A stretch of 53,340 nt of DNA from Altererythrobacter sp. (GTDB taxonomy: Bacteria; Pseudomonadota; Alphaproteobacteria; Sphingomonadales; Sphingomonadaceae). The stretch's first letter is position 1, and each line of letters opens with the position of its first letter. The stretch covers positions 1 through 53,340 of the forward strand of contig JALRKY010000020.1 of assembly GCA_023260985.1 (NCBI GenBank), written 5' to 3'. Position numbers and translations under genes: made by a program. The notes below the pieces were generated by a model. It was not told the origin of the DNA, did no database searches, and was given only the letters and a program-made list of their open reading frames with translations. This document shows positions 9,036 to 17,745 of this stretch, piece by piece.

Positions 9036-9733
9036 CAATCGTCAGTCCCGCTGCGCTTGGCCAATTCGTGCGGCATCGCGAGGCGCTTCAGCGTCTCGAC
9101 CTCGGCCTTGAGCTCGGCAATCTCGCCCTCAAGCTTCTCGATGCAATCGCGGCTGGGCTCGCAAGGATCGTCGCACGGCGTGCCGTATGGGATGAATTCG
9201 CGCATCCATTCTTCGGCTGGAAGCAGCGTGGACCGCGCCTTGAGCCCGATCATCGTTGCACCTTCAGGAACATCGTCGGTCACAACTGCATTGGCGCCAA
9301 TCCGGGCCCGCTCGCCCACTGTTATGGGTCCGATGATCTGCGCGCCCGAACCGATGATCACATTGTCGCAAATGGTGGGGTGGCGCTTGCCGGCGATACC
9401 ATTCGCGGGGTTCGTGCCGCCCAGCGTGACGCATTGGTAGATCGTTACATTATTGCCGATACCGGCGGTTTCACCGATCACGGTGAAGCCATGGTCGATG
9501 AAGAAATTGCTGCCGATACTGGCACCGGGATGGATGTCGATCGCGGTCACGAAGCGCGAGAAATGGTTCACCAGCCGCGCCAGGAAGAACAGCTTGGCTT
9601 CGAACAGCCAATGCGCGATCCGGTGGAAGAACAGGGCCCAAACACCTGGATATAAGAGGATTTCCCAGCGCGAGCGCGGAGCGGGGTCGCGGGCCCGGAC
9701 CGAGTCCAGATAGGCTTTAAGCCGGTCGAACAT
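9035..9733 (-). CDS. cysE: Serine O-acetyltransferase
   Basis: CysE transfers acetyl from acetyl-CoA to serine, the first step of cysteine synthesis in the cytoplasm. The 232-residue protein has the short EpsC-like architecture: an alpha-helical N-terminus, then left-handed beta-helix repeats with the signatures DIHPGASIGSNFFIDHG and IYQCVTLGGT, which carry the catalytic His/Asp. The C-terminus has a charged helix (EKLEGEIAELKAEVETLKR) that may be a coiled coil. The start MFDRLKAYLD is used; the frame extends further upstream without family similarity. It lies 26 bp after hdaA and overlaps DUF2794 by one base. Confidence 0.92.
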   Translation of the reverse strand: MFDRLKAYLDSVRARDPAPRSRWEILLYPGVWALFFHRIAHWLFEAKLFFLARLVNHFSRFVTAIDIHPGASIGSNFFIDHGFTVIGETAGIGNNVTIYQCVTLGGTNPANGIAGKRHPTICDNVIIGSGAQIIGPITVGERARIGANAVVTDDVPEGATMIGLKARSTLLPAEEWMREFIPYGTPCDDPCEPSRDCIEKLEGEIAELKAEVETLKRLAMPHELAKRSGTDD

Positions 9734-9759
9734 AAGTGTTTTCTCCCACCAAACGCGGG

Positions 9760-10371
9760 TCAAAGCAAGCGTGCGTGCTCCGGACCCTGCGTGGCGTTCA
9801 ATGCGTCGCGCCAGAGAGACATGGTGGCTGGCACCTTACGTTCAAGGCTTAGCCGGTCGATCGCGATCACAAGGTGTTCGATTTCCGCAAAGCTGCGCTC
9901 GGCGCGCGGGACGAGATATTCGAGGGCACCCTCACCCAGCATCAGCCCGCGCTGTTCGGCAATTGCCGCAATCAACCGTGCGACCATGTCATCATCGGGC
10001 ACACCGATTTCGAGCTGCAGCGATCCGCCCAAACGGGAACGCAGATCGGGCAGAGCGATTTCCCACGGCTGCCGATCCGAGATCAGCAGCAATGGCTCGC
10101 CGGTCTCCTGCGCGCGGTTCCAGCGGTGGAACAGCTCGGCTTCGTCCCAGCTGTCCGCCCCGTCGATGACGTGGATGCCCTGTGTCTCCGCCCACTTGCC
10201 CAATAGCGACTTGCTCGAACGAGGTGGCCCGGTGAGCACCGCAGTGCGAAATGGCCAGGCCTGCGGGTTGGAGAGCGCCTCATAGGCAGCGGAATTGACG
10301 TTTCCGATCACCACCCGGCTAGCCTCACCGCTGCCCGGAAGCGCCAATGGAAGCACGATTTGCGTCGGCAT
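9760..10371 (-). CDS. hdaA: HdaA, DnaA-related regulatory inactivator of replication initiation
   Basis: This 203-residue DnaA-like AAA+ protein is expected to work with the sliding clamp in converting DnaA-ATP to DnaA-ADP, limiting re-initiation. The N-terminal motif QIVLPLALP resembles the clamp-binding QL(S/P)LPL motif of Hda. The P-loop is degenerate: GPPRSSKSLL instead of GPxGSGKS. LLISDRQPWEIALPDLRSRL corresponds to the Walker B/sensor region, and VPRAERSFAEIEHLV to the sensor II helix. AGGGGA lies 8 bp before the ATG. It is 20 bp downstream of the DUF2066 gene and 26 bp upstream of cysE. Confidence 0.85.
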   Translation of the reverse strand: MPTQIVLPLALPGSGEASRVVIGNVNSAAYEALSNPQAWPFRTAVLTGPPRSSKSLLGKWAETQGIHVIDGADSWDEAELFHRWNRAQETGEPLLLISDRQPWEIALPDLRSRLGGSLQLEIGVPDDDMVARLIAAIAEQRGLMLGEGALEYLVPRAERSFAEIEHLVIAIDRLSLERKVPATMSLWRDALNATQGPEHARLL

Positions 10372-10391
10372 GCGCTTTCCCCTTTCCGCGC

Positions 10392-11675
10392 CTAGCGGCT
10401 GATGGCGAGTGCGTTAGAGCCCTGCTGCACCGAGAAGCCTCGCGCACGCAGGCCCGCAGCGAGCTCGTCCAGCGAGCCCGCGAAACTCACGCTCATCACC
10501 GATGTGCCGCCGAACGCAAGGCTGGTGGTGGCAGCGCCGCGCACGCCGGGCGTGGCGCGCACTGCGGCAAGCGCCGCGTCGATCGATGCGGCATCTGGGC
10601 TGGCGAACTGGACCACATAGGCAGTCACCACGCCAGCCGGTGCGCTGGGCTGCGTCATGCCCGGCCCTGCGCCCGGCTGTAGCTCGCCTGCAGCGATCGC
10701 CGCTTCGCGCGCTTCGATCGCGCGACCGATCTCGATCAGCCGGGCTATGGCCGGATCGACGATCATGTCGACTTCCTGGTCGAGCGTCGGGTCGGGTCGC
10801 AGCTTGCCTTCCGCAAGTGCGTTCTCGAAAATCAGGTCGAAACGGCGGACAGCCTCCGCAAGCATATCCTTCAGACCGTCCGACGTATCCGCAGTCAGGG
10901 TGAAACCATCTAGATAGCGATTGTCGGGACCATAGCGTGCGGTGAAAGTCCCCGTCACCGGCCCACCTGGGTAAGCGTAATCGAGCCGCGCAACCGGTAC
11001 GAGCACGTCGGCCGCACCGAACTGGTCAAGGATCAAACGCCACCATGCTCGGCTGCGGCGCATGGTCTGACCCTGATTGAGCAGTAACGAATCACTGCCA
11101 GTCCCCTCCGGGCGGACGTAGTTGATCCGACTGGTGCCCGGATTGAACTCAGCCCAGGCGCGCTGCCACGGGTTGCGCACCTCATACATTGTGTGGGTAC
11201 CCGCACTTGCAGTGACGGGAAGCAGCAGCATGGGCGCAGAGGGCTGCCCGCGCTCGCCGCTATCGAGGTATTGCCCTGCTCGCGTTCGGTCGAAAATCAC
11301 GCCCAGCGTTGCGCGGTACCGCCGCGGGCCGATCAGTTCGTTCTCGATGACGACCGCAGACACCATTGCCTCGATCGCCGATGCTGGCAATTCAGGGCCG
11401 CCAATCTTTTTCCACGCGATACGCTGCGCCTCGCGCCAGCCCTGCTCGCGCGCCAGCTCGGCATTGTCCGCCCGCACATCCACTTCGACCCCGCCGACAT
11501 CAATGTCACTGCTCGACGCGACAAGGGGAATCCCGCGATCGCCCGCCACTTGCGCCACGAGTGCAACGATCCCAAGTCCCAGCAAAGCGAGCGCGGCAAC
11601 CCCTGCCAGCACGAGTGCAAGCGGGCGGGCGGGAAGCATTGGCGACAGGCGCGAGGTGATTGGGCTGGCAATCAT
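10392..11675 (-). CDS. Membrane-anchored DUF2066-like protein
   Basis: This protein of about 427 residues begins with one hydrophobic anchor ([20 protein letters not shown]) and is otherwise predicted to be periplasmic. The segment [20 protein letters not shown] through [11 protein letters not shown] resembles DUF2066. The last ~80 residues ([20 protein letters not shown] onward) have the spacing of a ferredoxin-like fold such as heavy-metal-associated domains, but no CxxC. The start is uncertain: ATG at 11675 or at 11639, neither with a good ribosome site. It is divergent from purM across 73 bp and leads the hdaA operon. The function is unknown. Confidence 0.65.
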   Translation of the reverse strand: MIASPITSRLSPMLPARPLALVLAGVAALALLGLGIVALVAQVAGDRGIPLVASSSDIDVGGVEVDVRADNAELAREQGWREAQRIAWKKIGGPELPASAIEAMVSAVVIENELIGPRRYRATLGVIFDRTRAGQYLDSGERGQPSAPMLLLPVTASAGTHTMYEVRNPWQRAWAEFNPGTSRINYVRPEGTGSDSLLLNQGQTMRRSRAWWRLILDQFGAADVLVPVARLDYAYPGGPVTGTFTARYGPDNRYLDGFTLTADTSDGLKDMLAEAVRRFDLIFENALAEGKLRPDPTLDQEVDMIVDPAIARLIEIGRAIEAREAAIAAGELQPGAGPGMTQPSAPAGVVTAYVVQFASPDAASIDAALAAVRATPGVRGAATTSLAFGGTSVMSVSFAGSLDELAAGLRARGFSVQQGSNALAISR

Positions 11676-11748
11676 CGGGGAAAAGCTGACGCCTTTTGCC
11701 CAAAGGCGAGTGGAATTCCAAGCGCGAAAGGCTAATGCCGTGCATATT

Positions 11749-12855
11749 ATGGCCAGCAACAGCCCTCCGCCCGAAAGTTACACCTACCAAGATGCCGGAG
11801 TCTCGATCGACACGGGCAATGCGCTCGTCAAGGCGATCGGCCCGCTGGTGAAGGCAACCGCCCGTCCCGGCGCAACCAGCGAGCTGGGCGGATTCGGCGG
11901 TTTCTTCGATCCCAAGGCGGCCGGATACAAGGATCCGCTGCTGGTCGCCGCGAACGATGGCGTAGGCACCAAGCTCAAGCTCGCGATCGAGCATGACCGA
12001 CATGACACCGTGGGGATCGACCTCGTCGCCATGTGCGTCAACGATTTGATCGTGCAAGGCGCTGAGCCGCTGTTCTTCCTCGACTATTTCGCTACCGGTA
12101 AACTTGAGAACGGCATTGCTGAACGCGTGATCGCCAGCATCGCGATCGGCTGCAAGCAGGCTGGCTGCGCACTGATCGGCGGCGAAACCGCTGAAATGCC
12201 GGGCATGTATACTGCGGGAGATTACGACCTGGCCGGCTTCTGCGTGGGCGCGGTCGAGCGCGGCGAACAACTGACCGGCGAGACGGTTGCGCCGGGCCAC
12301 ATGCTGATCGGGCTCGCTTCATCGGGCGTCCATTCGAACGGCTATTCGCTCGTGAGGCGACTTGCGGAGGATAAGGGCTGGAAGCTCGATCGCCCTGCTC
12401 TGTTCGATTCCGACCGGCTGCTGATCGATGCTTTGATCGAGCCAACGCGAATCTATGTCGCCAGCCTTCTGCCGCTTATCCGCGACGGGTTGATTGACGG
12501 CCTTGCGCATATCACCGGCGGCGGACTGCTCGAAAACATCCCGCGCATCCTGCCAGAAGGCGCGCATGCCATGGTCGATGCCGACAGTTGGGAGCAGCCG
12601 CGGCTGATGGCCTTCCTGCAGGCGCAGGGCAATATCGAGCCGGGCGAGATGGCGCGCACATTCAATTGCGGCACGGGCATGGTGCTGGCGGTCGCGCCGG
12701 AAAAGGTGGAGGTGGTCATGGATCGGTTGTCCGGTGCGAGCGAAACCGCGTTCCGTATCGGGTTCATCGAGGGTGGCCCGCGGGGCTGCACCGTACGTGG
12801 CAGCCGGGGCACCTGGTCGGCCAAGGACGATTGGGAGGCGACGCATCTTGCCTGA
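11749..12855 (+). CDS. purM: Phosphoribosylformylglycinamidine cyclo-ligase (AIR synthetase)
   Basis: PurM closes the imidazole ring in de novo purine synthesis, converting FGAM to AIR with ATP. The 368-residue protein has the family blocks [68 protein letters not shown] and [13 protein letters not shown]. The ATG at 11749 is used; a GTG three codons upstream has a better-placed GAAAGG and could be the true start. The stop overlaps the purN start by 8 bp, the usual purMN coupling. The open frame extends far upstream, but that part is antisense to the DUF2066 gene. Confidence 0.95.
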   Translation: MASNSPPPESYTYQDAGVSIDTGNALVKAIGPLVKATARPGATSELGGFGGFFDPKAAGYKDPLLVAANDGVGTKLKLAIEHDRHDTVGIDLVAMCVNDLIVQGAEPLFFLDYFATGKLENGIAERVIASIAIGCKQAGCALIGGETAEMPGMYTAGDYDLAGFCVGAVERGEQLTGETVAPGHMLIGLASSGVHSNGYSLVRRLAEDKGWKLDRPALFDSDRLLIDALIEPTRIYVASLLPLIRDGLIDGLAHITGGGLLENIPRILPEGAHAMVDADSWEQPRLMAFLQAQGNIEPGEMARTFNCGTGMVLAVAPEKVEVVMDRLSGASETAFRIGFIEGGPRGCTVRGSRGTWSAKDDWEATHLA

Positions 12856-13816
12856 GGCAGGTCGCGCCAAGGCAAAGGTCGCCATTTTCATTTCCGGCGG
12901 CGGCTCAAATATGGCCGCGCTGCTTTACGCCAGCCGCCTGCCCGGTTGCCCCTATGAAATCGTGCTTGTTGCGAGCAATCGCGAGAATGCGGGTGGACTC
13001 GTGCTCGCCCGGGCCGAAGGCATCGCGACCTTCGCCCATCCGCACAGGGGATTGGAGCGCGGCGAACACGATGTCGTGATGGAACGCGCCGCTAAGGACT
13101 CCGGGGCCGAATTTATCGTGCTGGCCGGCTATATGCGGATTCTGTCGGAAGAATTCGTGTCGCGCTGGACCGGACGGATCCTGAACATCCATCCCTCTCT
13201 GCTCCCAAAATACAAGGGGCTCGATACCCATGCGCGGGCGATCGCTGCGGGTGACAGGCATGGGGGTGCCACCGTACACCTGGTGACGGACGAGCTCGAT
13301 TCGGGCGCGATCCTGCGGCAGATCGAGGTTGCAATCCTTCCCGACGATACAGCCGAAGCACTGGCCGATCGGGTCAAGCTCGCCGAGCACCAGCTCTACC
13401 CGCGCGCGCTGGCCGATTATGTCTCACGCGGCAACGGCCCCGCCTGGTTGATCGAGCAGGTACGCCAAAGGGTGGCTGCACTTCCGGAAGTCGAAGAGCG
13501 CCCAAGCCACGGTGCGCCCGGCTGGCGGACTGGAGGCAAAAGCGGCAAGTATTTCGCCTATTTCAGCGACCAGTACCACGGCAAGAAAACCATTGCCTTG
13601 CTTGTGAAGACCAGCGGCACTGACGAAATGAACGCGCTGATCGAAAACGATCCGGCCAGCTTCTATCGCCCGGCCTATTACGGGGCGAGCGGCTGGGTCG
13701 GCCTGGTGCTCAACCGGCCCGACCTCGACTGGGTCCAGGTCGAACACTGGCTCAAGCGAAGCTGGCGCAGCGTAGCGCCAAGGCGGCTGATTACCTTGGC
13801 CGAATGGGTTGATTAA
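12848..13816 (+). CDS. purN: PurN fused to a C-terminal MmcQ/YjbR domain
   Basis: Residues 1 to about 195 are glycinamide ribonucleotide formyltransferase, which adds the formyl group from 10-formyl-THF to GAR. Motifs are SGGGSNM, the catalytic [12 protein letters not shown] (Asn and His) and [10 protein letters not shown] (Asp). Residues from about 200 to 318 match the MmcQ/YjbR fold: [46 protein letters not shown] and [15 protein letters not shown]. PurN alone is usually 190-220 residues, so the 322-residue length reflects a real in-frame fusion with no stop or frame change. The TTG start has GGGAGG 9 bp upstream, inside purM. What the MmcQ part does is unknown; it is called DNA-binding only by fold. 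Confidence 0.88.
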   Translation: MPEAGRAKAKVAIFISGGGSNMAALLYASRLPGCPYEIVLVASNRENAGGLVLARAEGIATFAHPHRGLERGEHDVVMERAAKDSGAEFIVLAGYMRILSEEFVSRWTGRILNIHPSLLPKYKGLDTHARAIAAGDRHGGATVHLVTDELDSGAILRQIEVAILPDDTAEALADRVKLAEHQLYPRALADYVSRGNGPAWLIEQVRQRVAALPEVEERPSHGAPGWRTGGKSGKYFAYFSDQYHGKKTIALLVKTSGTDEMNALIENDPASFYRPAYYGASGWVGLVLNRPDLDWVQVEHWLKRSWRSVAPRRLITLAEWVD

Positions 13817-13820
13817 ACGA

Positions 13821-14249
13821 GTGAAACCCGAACTCAGGCGCGCGAGCGAAAATGAAATTGCCGCAATGCACCGTATTAGGAGCGCGGTGAAGGAGAACCG
13901 ATTAACCGATCCATCGTGGCTGACCGAGGACCATTAACCCCCCTATCTTGCTGATCGTGGCGAAACCTGGCGCGCTTCAATTGATGGCCAGATCGGAGGC
14001 TTTGGAACACTGGACTACGAGGACTGCTCGATCTGGGCCTTGTTTGTCGACCCAGCGTTCGAAGGATTGGGGCTGGGAAAACTGCTGCTCGCCAAATTGG
14101 TCGAGCGGGCTCGCGACAACCAAATGCACAAGATCAGCCTTGTCACCACACCTGGCAACAGGGCTGAAGCCTTTTACCTTCGCTTTGGCTGGTATCCAGT
14201 CGGCGTCACCGAAGGCGGCGAATGCCAGCTGGTCCTCGGCCTCGGGTGA
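13821..14249 (+). pseudogene. GNAT N-acetyltransferase gene interrupted by an in-frame TAA
   Basis: From the GTG at 13821 one frame reads as a complete GNAT protein of 142 residues except for a TAA at 13935-13937 (codon 39). Before it: LRRASENEIAAMHRIRSAV with KENRLTDPSWLTEDH. After it: PPYLADRGETWRASIDGQIG, then WALFVDPAFEGLGLGKLLLA (acetyl-CoA binding motif) and NRAEAFYLRFGWYPVG. Related proteins tend to have Tyr at the interrupted position, so one base change from TAT or TAC explains the stop. It begins 4 bp after purN. It could be a young pseudogene or a sequencing error. An internal start after the stop would lack the first strand and helix of the fold. Confidence 0.8.
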
Positions 14250-14262
14250 TTGCCGCGGTCGG

Positions 14263-14997
14263 CTAACTCTTCCCGATCCCAGGCAGGAATGACCCAACCT
14301 TCTTGCGGTATTCGGCATATTGCTCGCCGAACACATCAAGCAGGTCCTTCTCTTCATAATGGATGCCAACAAGAATGTAGGCAGTGAACCCTGCTGCAAG
14401 CAGCGCATGGCTGTACGTCATATCAGGCGTGGCCCACAGGCCCAGGAAGAAGCCGGTGTAAAGCGGATGGCGTACCAGCTTGTAGAAAAGCGGGGTGCGC
14501 ATTTGCGCCGGTGCCGCTTGTTTGCCAGTCAAGTTCAGCCAGGCCTGCTGCAGCCCGAACAGTTCGAAATGGTTAAGCAGGAAAGTCGAGAGCAGCAGAA
14601 CACCCCAGCCAAACCAGAAGGCCGCCCAAATCGCCATTCGCGCAGTTTCGTTATTGACCGACCAGATCACGCCATCGATCGAATGCCAGAAGTGGAACAG
14701 TGCACCCAGCACCAGCGCGGTGAATATCAGGTAGAAGCTCCGTTCTATCGGTGCGGGAACGATCTTGGTCCACGCTTCTTTGAAGCCCGGCCGCGGCATG
14801 ACCGAATGCTGGATTCCGAAAAGGGCAATCAGGCCGATATCGATCAACAGGGAGGCACCCAACGGACCCTGACGACCGCTATCGACCGACATCGGCATGA
14901 AATCGAAAGCCGCGACCCAACCAATCAGAAAAAGAAGTGTGACAATGGCGGCCGAATAAAAGGCCACCGACACTGCCATCAGCAGAACACGTCCCAT
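14263..14997 (-). CDS. Integral-membrane methyltransferase, MddA/NnrU-like
   Basis: This 244-residue protein has about five membrane helices and the C-terminal signature of isoprenylcysteine-type methyltransferases: YKLVRHPLYTGFFLGLWATP, then HYEEKDLLDVFGEQYAEYRK. The overall pattern (LFGIQHSVMPRPGFKEAW, NHFELFGLQQAW) resembles MddA, which methylates methanethiol to dimethyl sulfide using S-adenosylmethionine. The ATG at 14997 has GGGAGGG directly upstream, so the longer reading is rejected. It is convergent with the GNAT pseudogene, 13 bp apart. The substrate is inferred from similarity; other NnrU-family roles are possible. Confidence 0.7.
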   Translation of the reverse strand: MGRVLLMAVSVAFYSAAIVTLLFLIGWVAAFDFMPMSVDSGRQGPLGASLLIDIGLIALFGIQHSVMPRPGFKEAWTKIVPAPIERSFYLIFTALVLGALFHFWHSIDGVIWSVNNETARMAIWAAFWFGWGVLLLSTFLLNHFELFGLQQAWLNLTGKQAAPAQMRTPLFYKLVRHPLYTGFFLGLWATPDMTYSHALLAAGFTAYILVGIHYEEKDLLDVFGEQYAEYRKKVGSFLPGIGKS

Positions 14998-15095
14998 AGT
15001 TCCCTCCCCCAAGAGCACTCGCGATCCCGGAGAACTTTATTCCAACATACCGGAAAAGCCGAATCGTGGCGCAAACGCCCTGGTAAAATGTAAGA

Positions 15096-15129
15096 AAAAG
15101 CCCCGCCGTATTTCTACGACGGGGCTTTC
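15096..15129 (-). terminator. Terminator after ndk
   Basis: GAAAGCCCCGTCGTA and TACGGCGGGGCTTTTT pair into a long GC-rich stem with a four-base loop and a T run in the minus direction, 26 bp after the ndk stop. Confidence 0.88.
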
Positions 15130-15154
15130 GAAGCATGAAATCAAGCCGAGTCGA

Positions 15155-15577
15155 TCAGCCGACGATTTCTTCGGGCTGGAAGAAGAAAGCGATTTCGATC
15201 GCCGCGTTTTCGTCGCTGTCCGAGCCGTGAACGGTGTTTTCGCCGATCGACAGCGCCAGTGCCTTCCGGATCGTGCCCGAAGCGGCATCGGCCGGATTGG
15301 TTGCGCCCATGATATCGCGATTGCGGGTGACAGCGTCTTCGCCTTCGAGCACCTGCACCACAACCGGTTCGCTCATCATGAAGTCGACGAGTTCACCGAA
15401 GAAGGGCCGATCCTTGTGAACCGCGTAGAAGCCTTCGGCCTGCTCGCGGGTCATGTGGATGCGCTTCGAGGCAACGACCCGCAGGCCGGCGTCTTCCAGC
15501 ATCTTGGTGACCGCGCCGGTCAGATTGCGGCGCGTAGCGTCGGGCTTGATGATCGAAAAGGTGCGGGTAACCGCCAT
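15155..15577 (-). CDS. ndk: Nucleoside-diphosphate kinase
   Basis: Ndk balances NTP and dNTP pools by phosphate transfer through a histidine. The 140-residue protein is of normal length. It has [18 protein letters not shown] at the N-terminus (substrate lysine), [16 protein letters not shown], and the active-site segment [20 protein letters not shown] with the phosphorylated His near residue 117. The AAGGAAC stretch upstream of the ATG supports the start. It is the last gene before a strong terminator, 95 bp after holC. Confidence 0.97.
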   Translation of the reverse strand: MAVTRTFSIIKPDATRRNLTGAVTKMLEDAGLRVVASKRIHMTREQAEGFYAVHKDRPFFGELVDFMMSEPVVVQVLEGEDAVTRNRDIMGATNPADAASGTIRKALALSIGENTVHGSDSDENAAIEIAFFFQPEEIVG

Positions 15578-15672
15578 GATCTTGTTCCTTGCGAATTTGG
15601 GGGATATTGAGATTGCGCGCGCCCCTAGCGCCGAGTTGGGGCCACTGCAAGCCCCGCGAGATCCAGTTATGG

Positions 15673-16119
15673 CTAGGCCCCAGCCCGCCAGCGCCCCGCT
15701 TCATCCTGCTTATGGATCTCGCGCACGACCTCCACAGCCCCGTCAAGCTCGCGCCACAGCGCACGCGCGGCCTCTGTCTCTGTCGCGCCGAACAGCAGGA
15801 GCGCGCGTTCGAACTGCAAGGCCTCGGGACGCCACTGACCGTCCGCCAGCAGCACGATGCTCGCTCCGTTGGCGGCCTCGACCTTTTCCGAAAGCAGGAT
15901 CGGTTGGCGCTCGGCCTCGCCCGCATTCGCCTCGCCATTGGCAAGGAATTCCTCGGGCCCGCCGCGCCACAATTCGCGGCCGATCACCGCGCGCTGCCCG
16001 GGATCGCCGCTCACCACCAGCAGCCGCTGGTCCGCCTGCAGCACCTTGCGCGCCAACATCACCGCGACCCTCTGGACGGGGTCGCGGCTCAGTTGGTAGA
16101 AATCGACGCGCGTCGCCAT
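15673..16119 (-). CDS. holC: DNA polymerase III subunit chi
   Basis: HolC (chi) links the DNA polymerase III clamp loader to single-strand binding protein. The 148-residue product starts [20 protein letters not shown], typical of alphaproteobacterial chi, and continues with [18 protein letters not shown], the EEFLANG segment and PILLSEK. The ATG at 16119 is chosen because the family consensus begins there. It lies 46 bp downstream of pepA, and pepA-holC adjacency is widely conserved. Confidence 0.88.
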   Translation of the reverse strand: MATRVDFYQLSRDPVQRVAVMLARKVLQADQRLLVVSGDPGQRAVIGRELWRGGPEEFLANGEANAGEAERQPILLSEKVEAANGASIVLLADGQWRPEALQFERALLLFGATETEAARALWRELDGAVEVVREIHKQDEAGRWRAGA

Positions 16120-16165
16120 TTCCGCCCTATCGCATTGCGTCAGGAAACGGCAGGTACGCCACACC

Positions 16166-17632
16166 TTAGCCCTTCAGCGTGTTGCGCACGAAGCGGTCGA
16201 GCAGGCGAACGCCATAACCGGTTGCGCCCTTGTCCCACGTGCGACCCGGCTTGTCCGCCCAGACCATCCCGGCGATGTCGAGATGCGCCCAGGGCGTATC
16301 GTTTTCGATAAAGCGCTTGATGAATTGCGCCGCAGTGATCGACCCGCCTTCGCGCGGACCGAGGTTCTTCATGTCCGAAATCGGTGAATCGATCAGCTTG
16401 TCGTAGGCCGGCGAAAGCGGCATCCGCCACAGCTTGTCGCCCACGGCAGCGCCTGCCTCGGCAAGATCTGCAGCCAGATCGTCGTCATTGGCAAACATGC
16501 CGCCATACTCATGACCGAGCGAAATGATCATCGCGCCGGTGAGCGTCGCCAGGTCCACGATCAGCGAAGGCGAGAATTCGCGCTGGGTCCAGGTGATGGC
16601 GTCGCCCAGAACCAGGCGGCCTTCAGCATCGGTGTTTAGCACTTCGACCGTCTGGCCGCTCATAGAGGTAACAATGTCGCCGGGGCGCTGGGCGCGCCCG
16701 TCAGGCATGTTCTCGACCAGCCCAACCACGCCGATAATATTAGCCTTCGCCTGGCGCTTCACCAGCGCAAGCATGGCGCCGGCGACTGCACCTGCGCCGC
16801 CCATGTCCCACTTCATGTCCCACATGCCCGGCCCCGGCTTCAGCGAGATACCGCCGGTATCGAAGGTCACGCCCTTGCCAACGAAAGCAACCGGCGCTTC
16901 GCCCGGCTTGCCGCCCATCCACTTGATCGCGAGCACGCGCGAGGGCTGCTCGCTACCCTGCCCCACGCCGAGCAGCATGGCCATGCCGAGCTTATCCATC
17001 TCATATTCGTCAAGCACCACGAGTTCGGCACCGGTGCCTGCGAAGCGCTTCTCGCAGCGTTCGACAAAGCTGATCGGGTAGATCTTGTTGGCGGGTTCAG
17101 CGACCAGTTCGCGGGTGAATTCGACGCCCTCTGCCACTGCAGCCGCATCCGTCCATGCACCTTCAGTTCCTTCGGGAGCGCCGATGACGGTGACCGTGGC
17201 GAGCGTCTTCTTCTGCTCGTCCTTCAGGCGAGTGCGATAGGCATCGTGACGCCAGCTGCGCAGGCGCAGACCCAAAAGCACAGCCGCCGCTGAATTGGCA
17301 TCGAGGCCGCTCCCGCCGAAATCGACCACCAGTGCAGTTTCGCCCGAGGTGAGATATTTGGCGGCCAGCGCCGCACCTGCCTTTTCTAGGCCCTCCGCCC
17401 GCGCGTCGCTCTTGGCATTTGCATCGCCTGCGCCTGCCAGCGCAACACGCACCAGCTTGCCGTCACGCTCGACGAAGCCTTCAAAGAATTGTCCCGCCCG
17501 GCCCTTGAAGCGCGCCGCGGCTGCGCCATCGACGATCGCGCGCTCAAGACGCGCTGGCATGCTATCCTGGTTCACGACATGCGCCAGCAAGTTTGCATCG
17601 GCGGGCGCAGTTTCGCTGAATTTGATCTGCAT
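16166..17632 (-). CDS. pepA: Cytosol (leucyl) aminopeptidase, M17
   Basis: PepA removes N-terminal residues from peptides with a two-metal centre. The 488-residue protein has a divergent N-terminal domain (to about 165) and a strongly conserved catalytic domain. Metal and catalytic residues lie in VGKGVTFDTGGISLKPG, MKWDMGGAGAV and the family signature NTDAEGRL. The start MQIKFSETAP is supported by GGAG 6 bp upstream; the open frame extends 26 codons further without conservation. It is divergent from lptD and heads the pepA-holC pair. Confidence 0.95.
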   Translation of the reverse strand: MQIKFSETAPADANLLAHVVNQDSMPARLERAIVDGAAAARFKGRAGQFFEGFVERDGKLVRVALAGAGDANAKSDARAEGLEKAGAALAAKYLTSGETALVVDFGGSGLDANSAAAVLLGLRLRSWRHDAYRTRLKDEQKKTLATVTVIGAPEGTEGAWTDAAAVAEGVEFTRELVAEPANKIYPISFVERCEKRFAGTGAELVVLDEYEMDKLGMAMLLGVGQGSEQPSRVLAIKWMGGKPGEAPVAFVGKGVTFDTGGISLKPGPGMWDMKWDMGGAGAVAGAMLALVKRQAKANIIGVVGLVENMPDGRAQRPGDIVTSMSGQTVEVLNTDAEGRLVLGDAITWTQREFSPSLIVDLATLTGAMIISLGHEYGGMFANDDDLAADLAEAGAAVGDKLWRMPLSPAYDKLIDSPISDMKNLGPREGGSITAAQFIKRFIENDTPWAHLDIAGMVWADKPGRTWDKGATGYGVRLLDRFVRNTLKG

Positions 17633-17745
17633 TGGTACTCCGAACGGAAAGGCTGATTGCACAAGCAAGTCTAGTAAGGCGCCGGGTTCCGACGCTTCAG
17701 TGAATGGCAATTGCGATTAGGCGCGAGCGGTGCGATAGGCAAGCC

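Noticed and set aside
14320..15093. 257-codon plus-strand open frame
   Set aside because: It is antisense to the MddA-like methyltransferase gene; the translation is polar and unlike any family.
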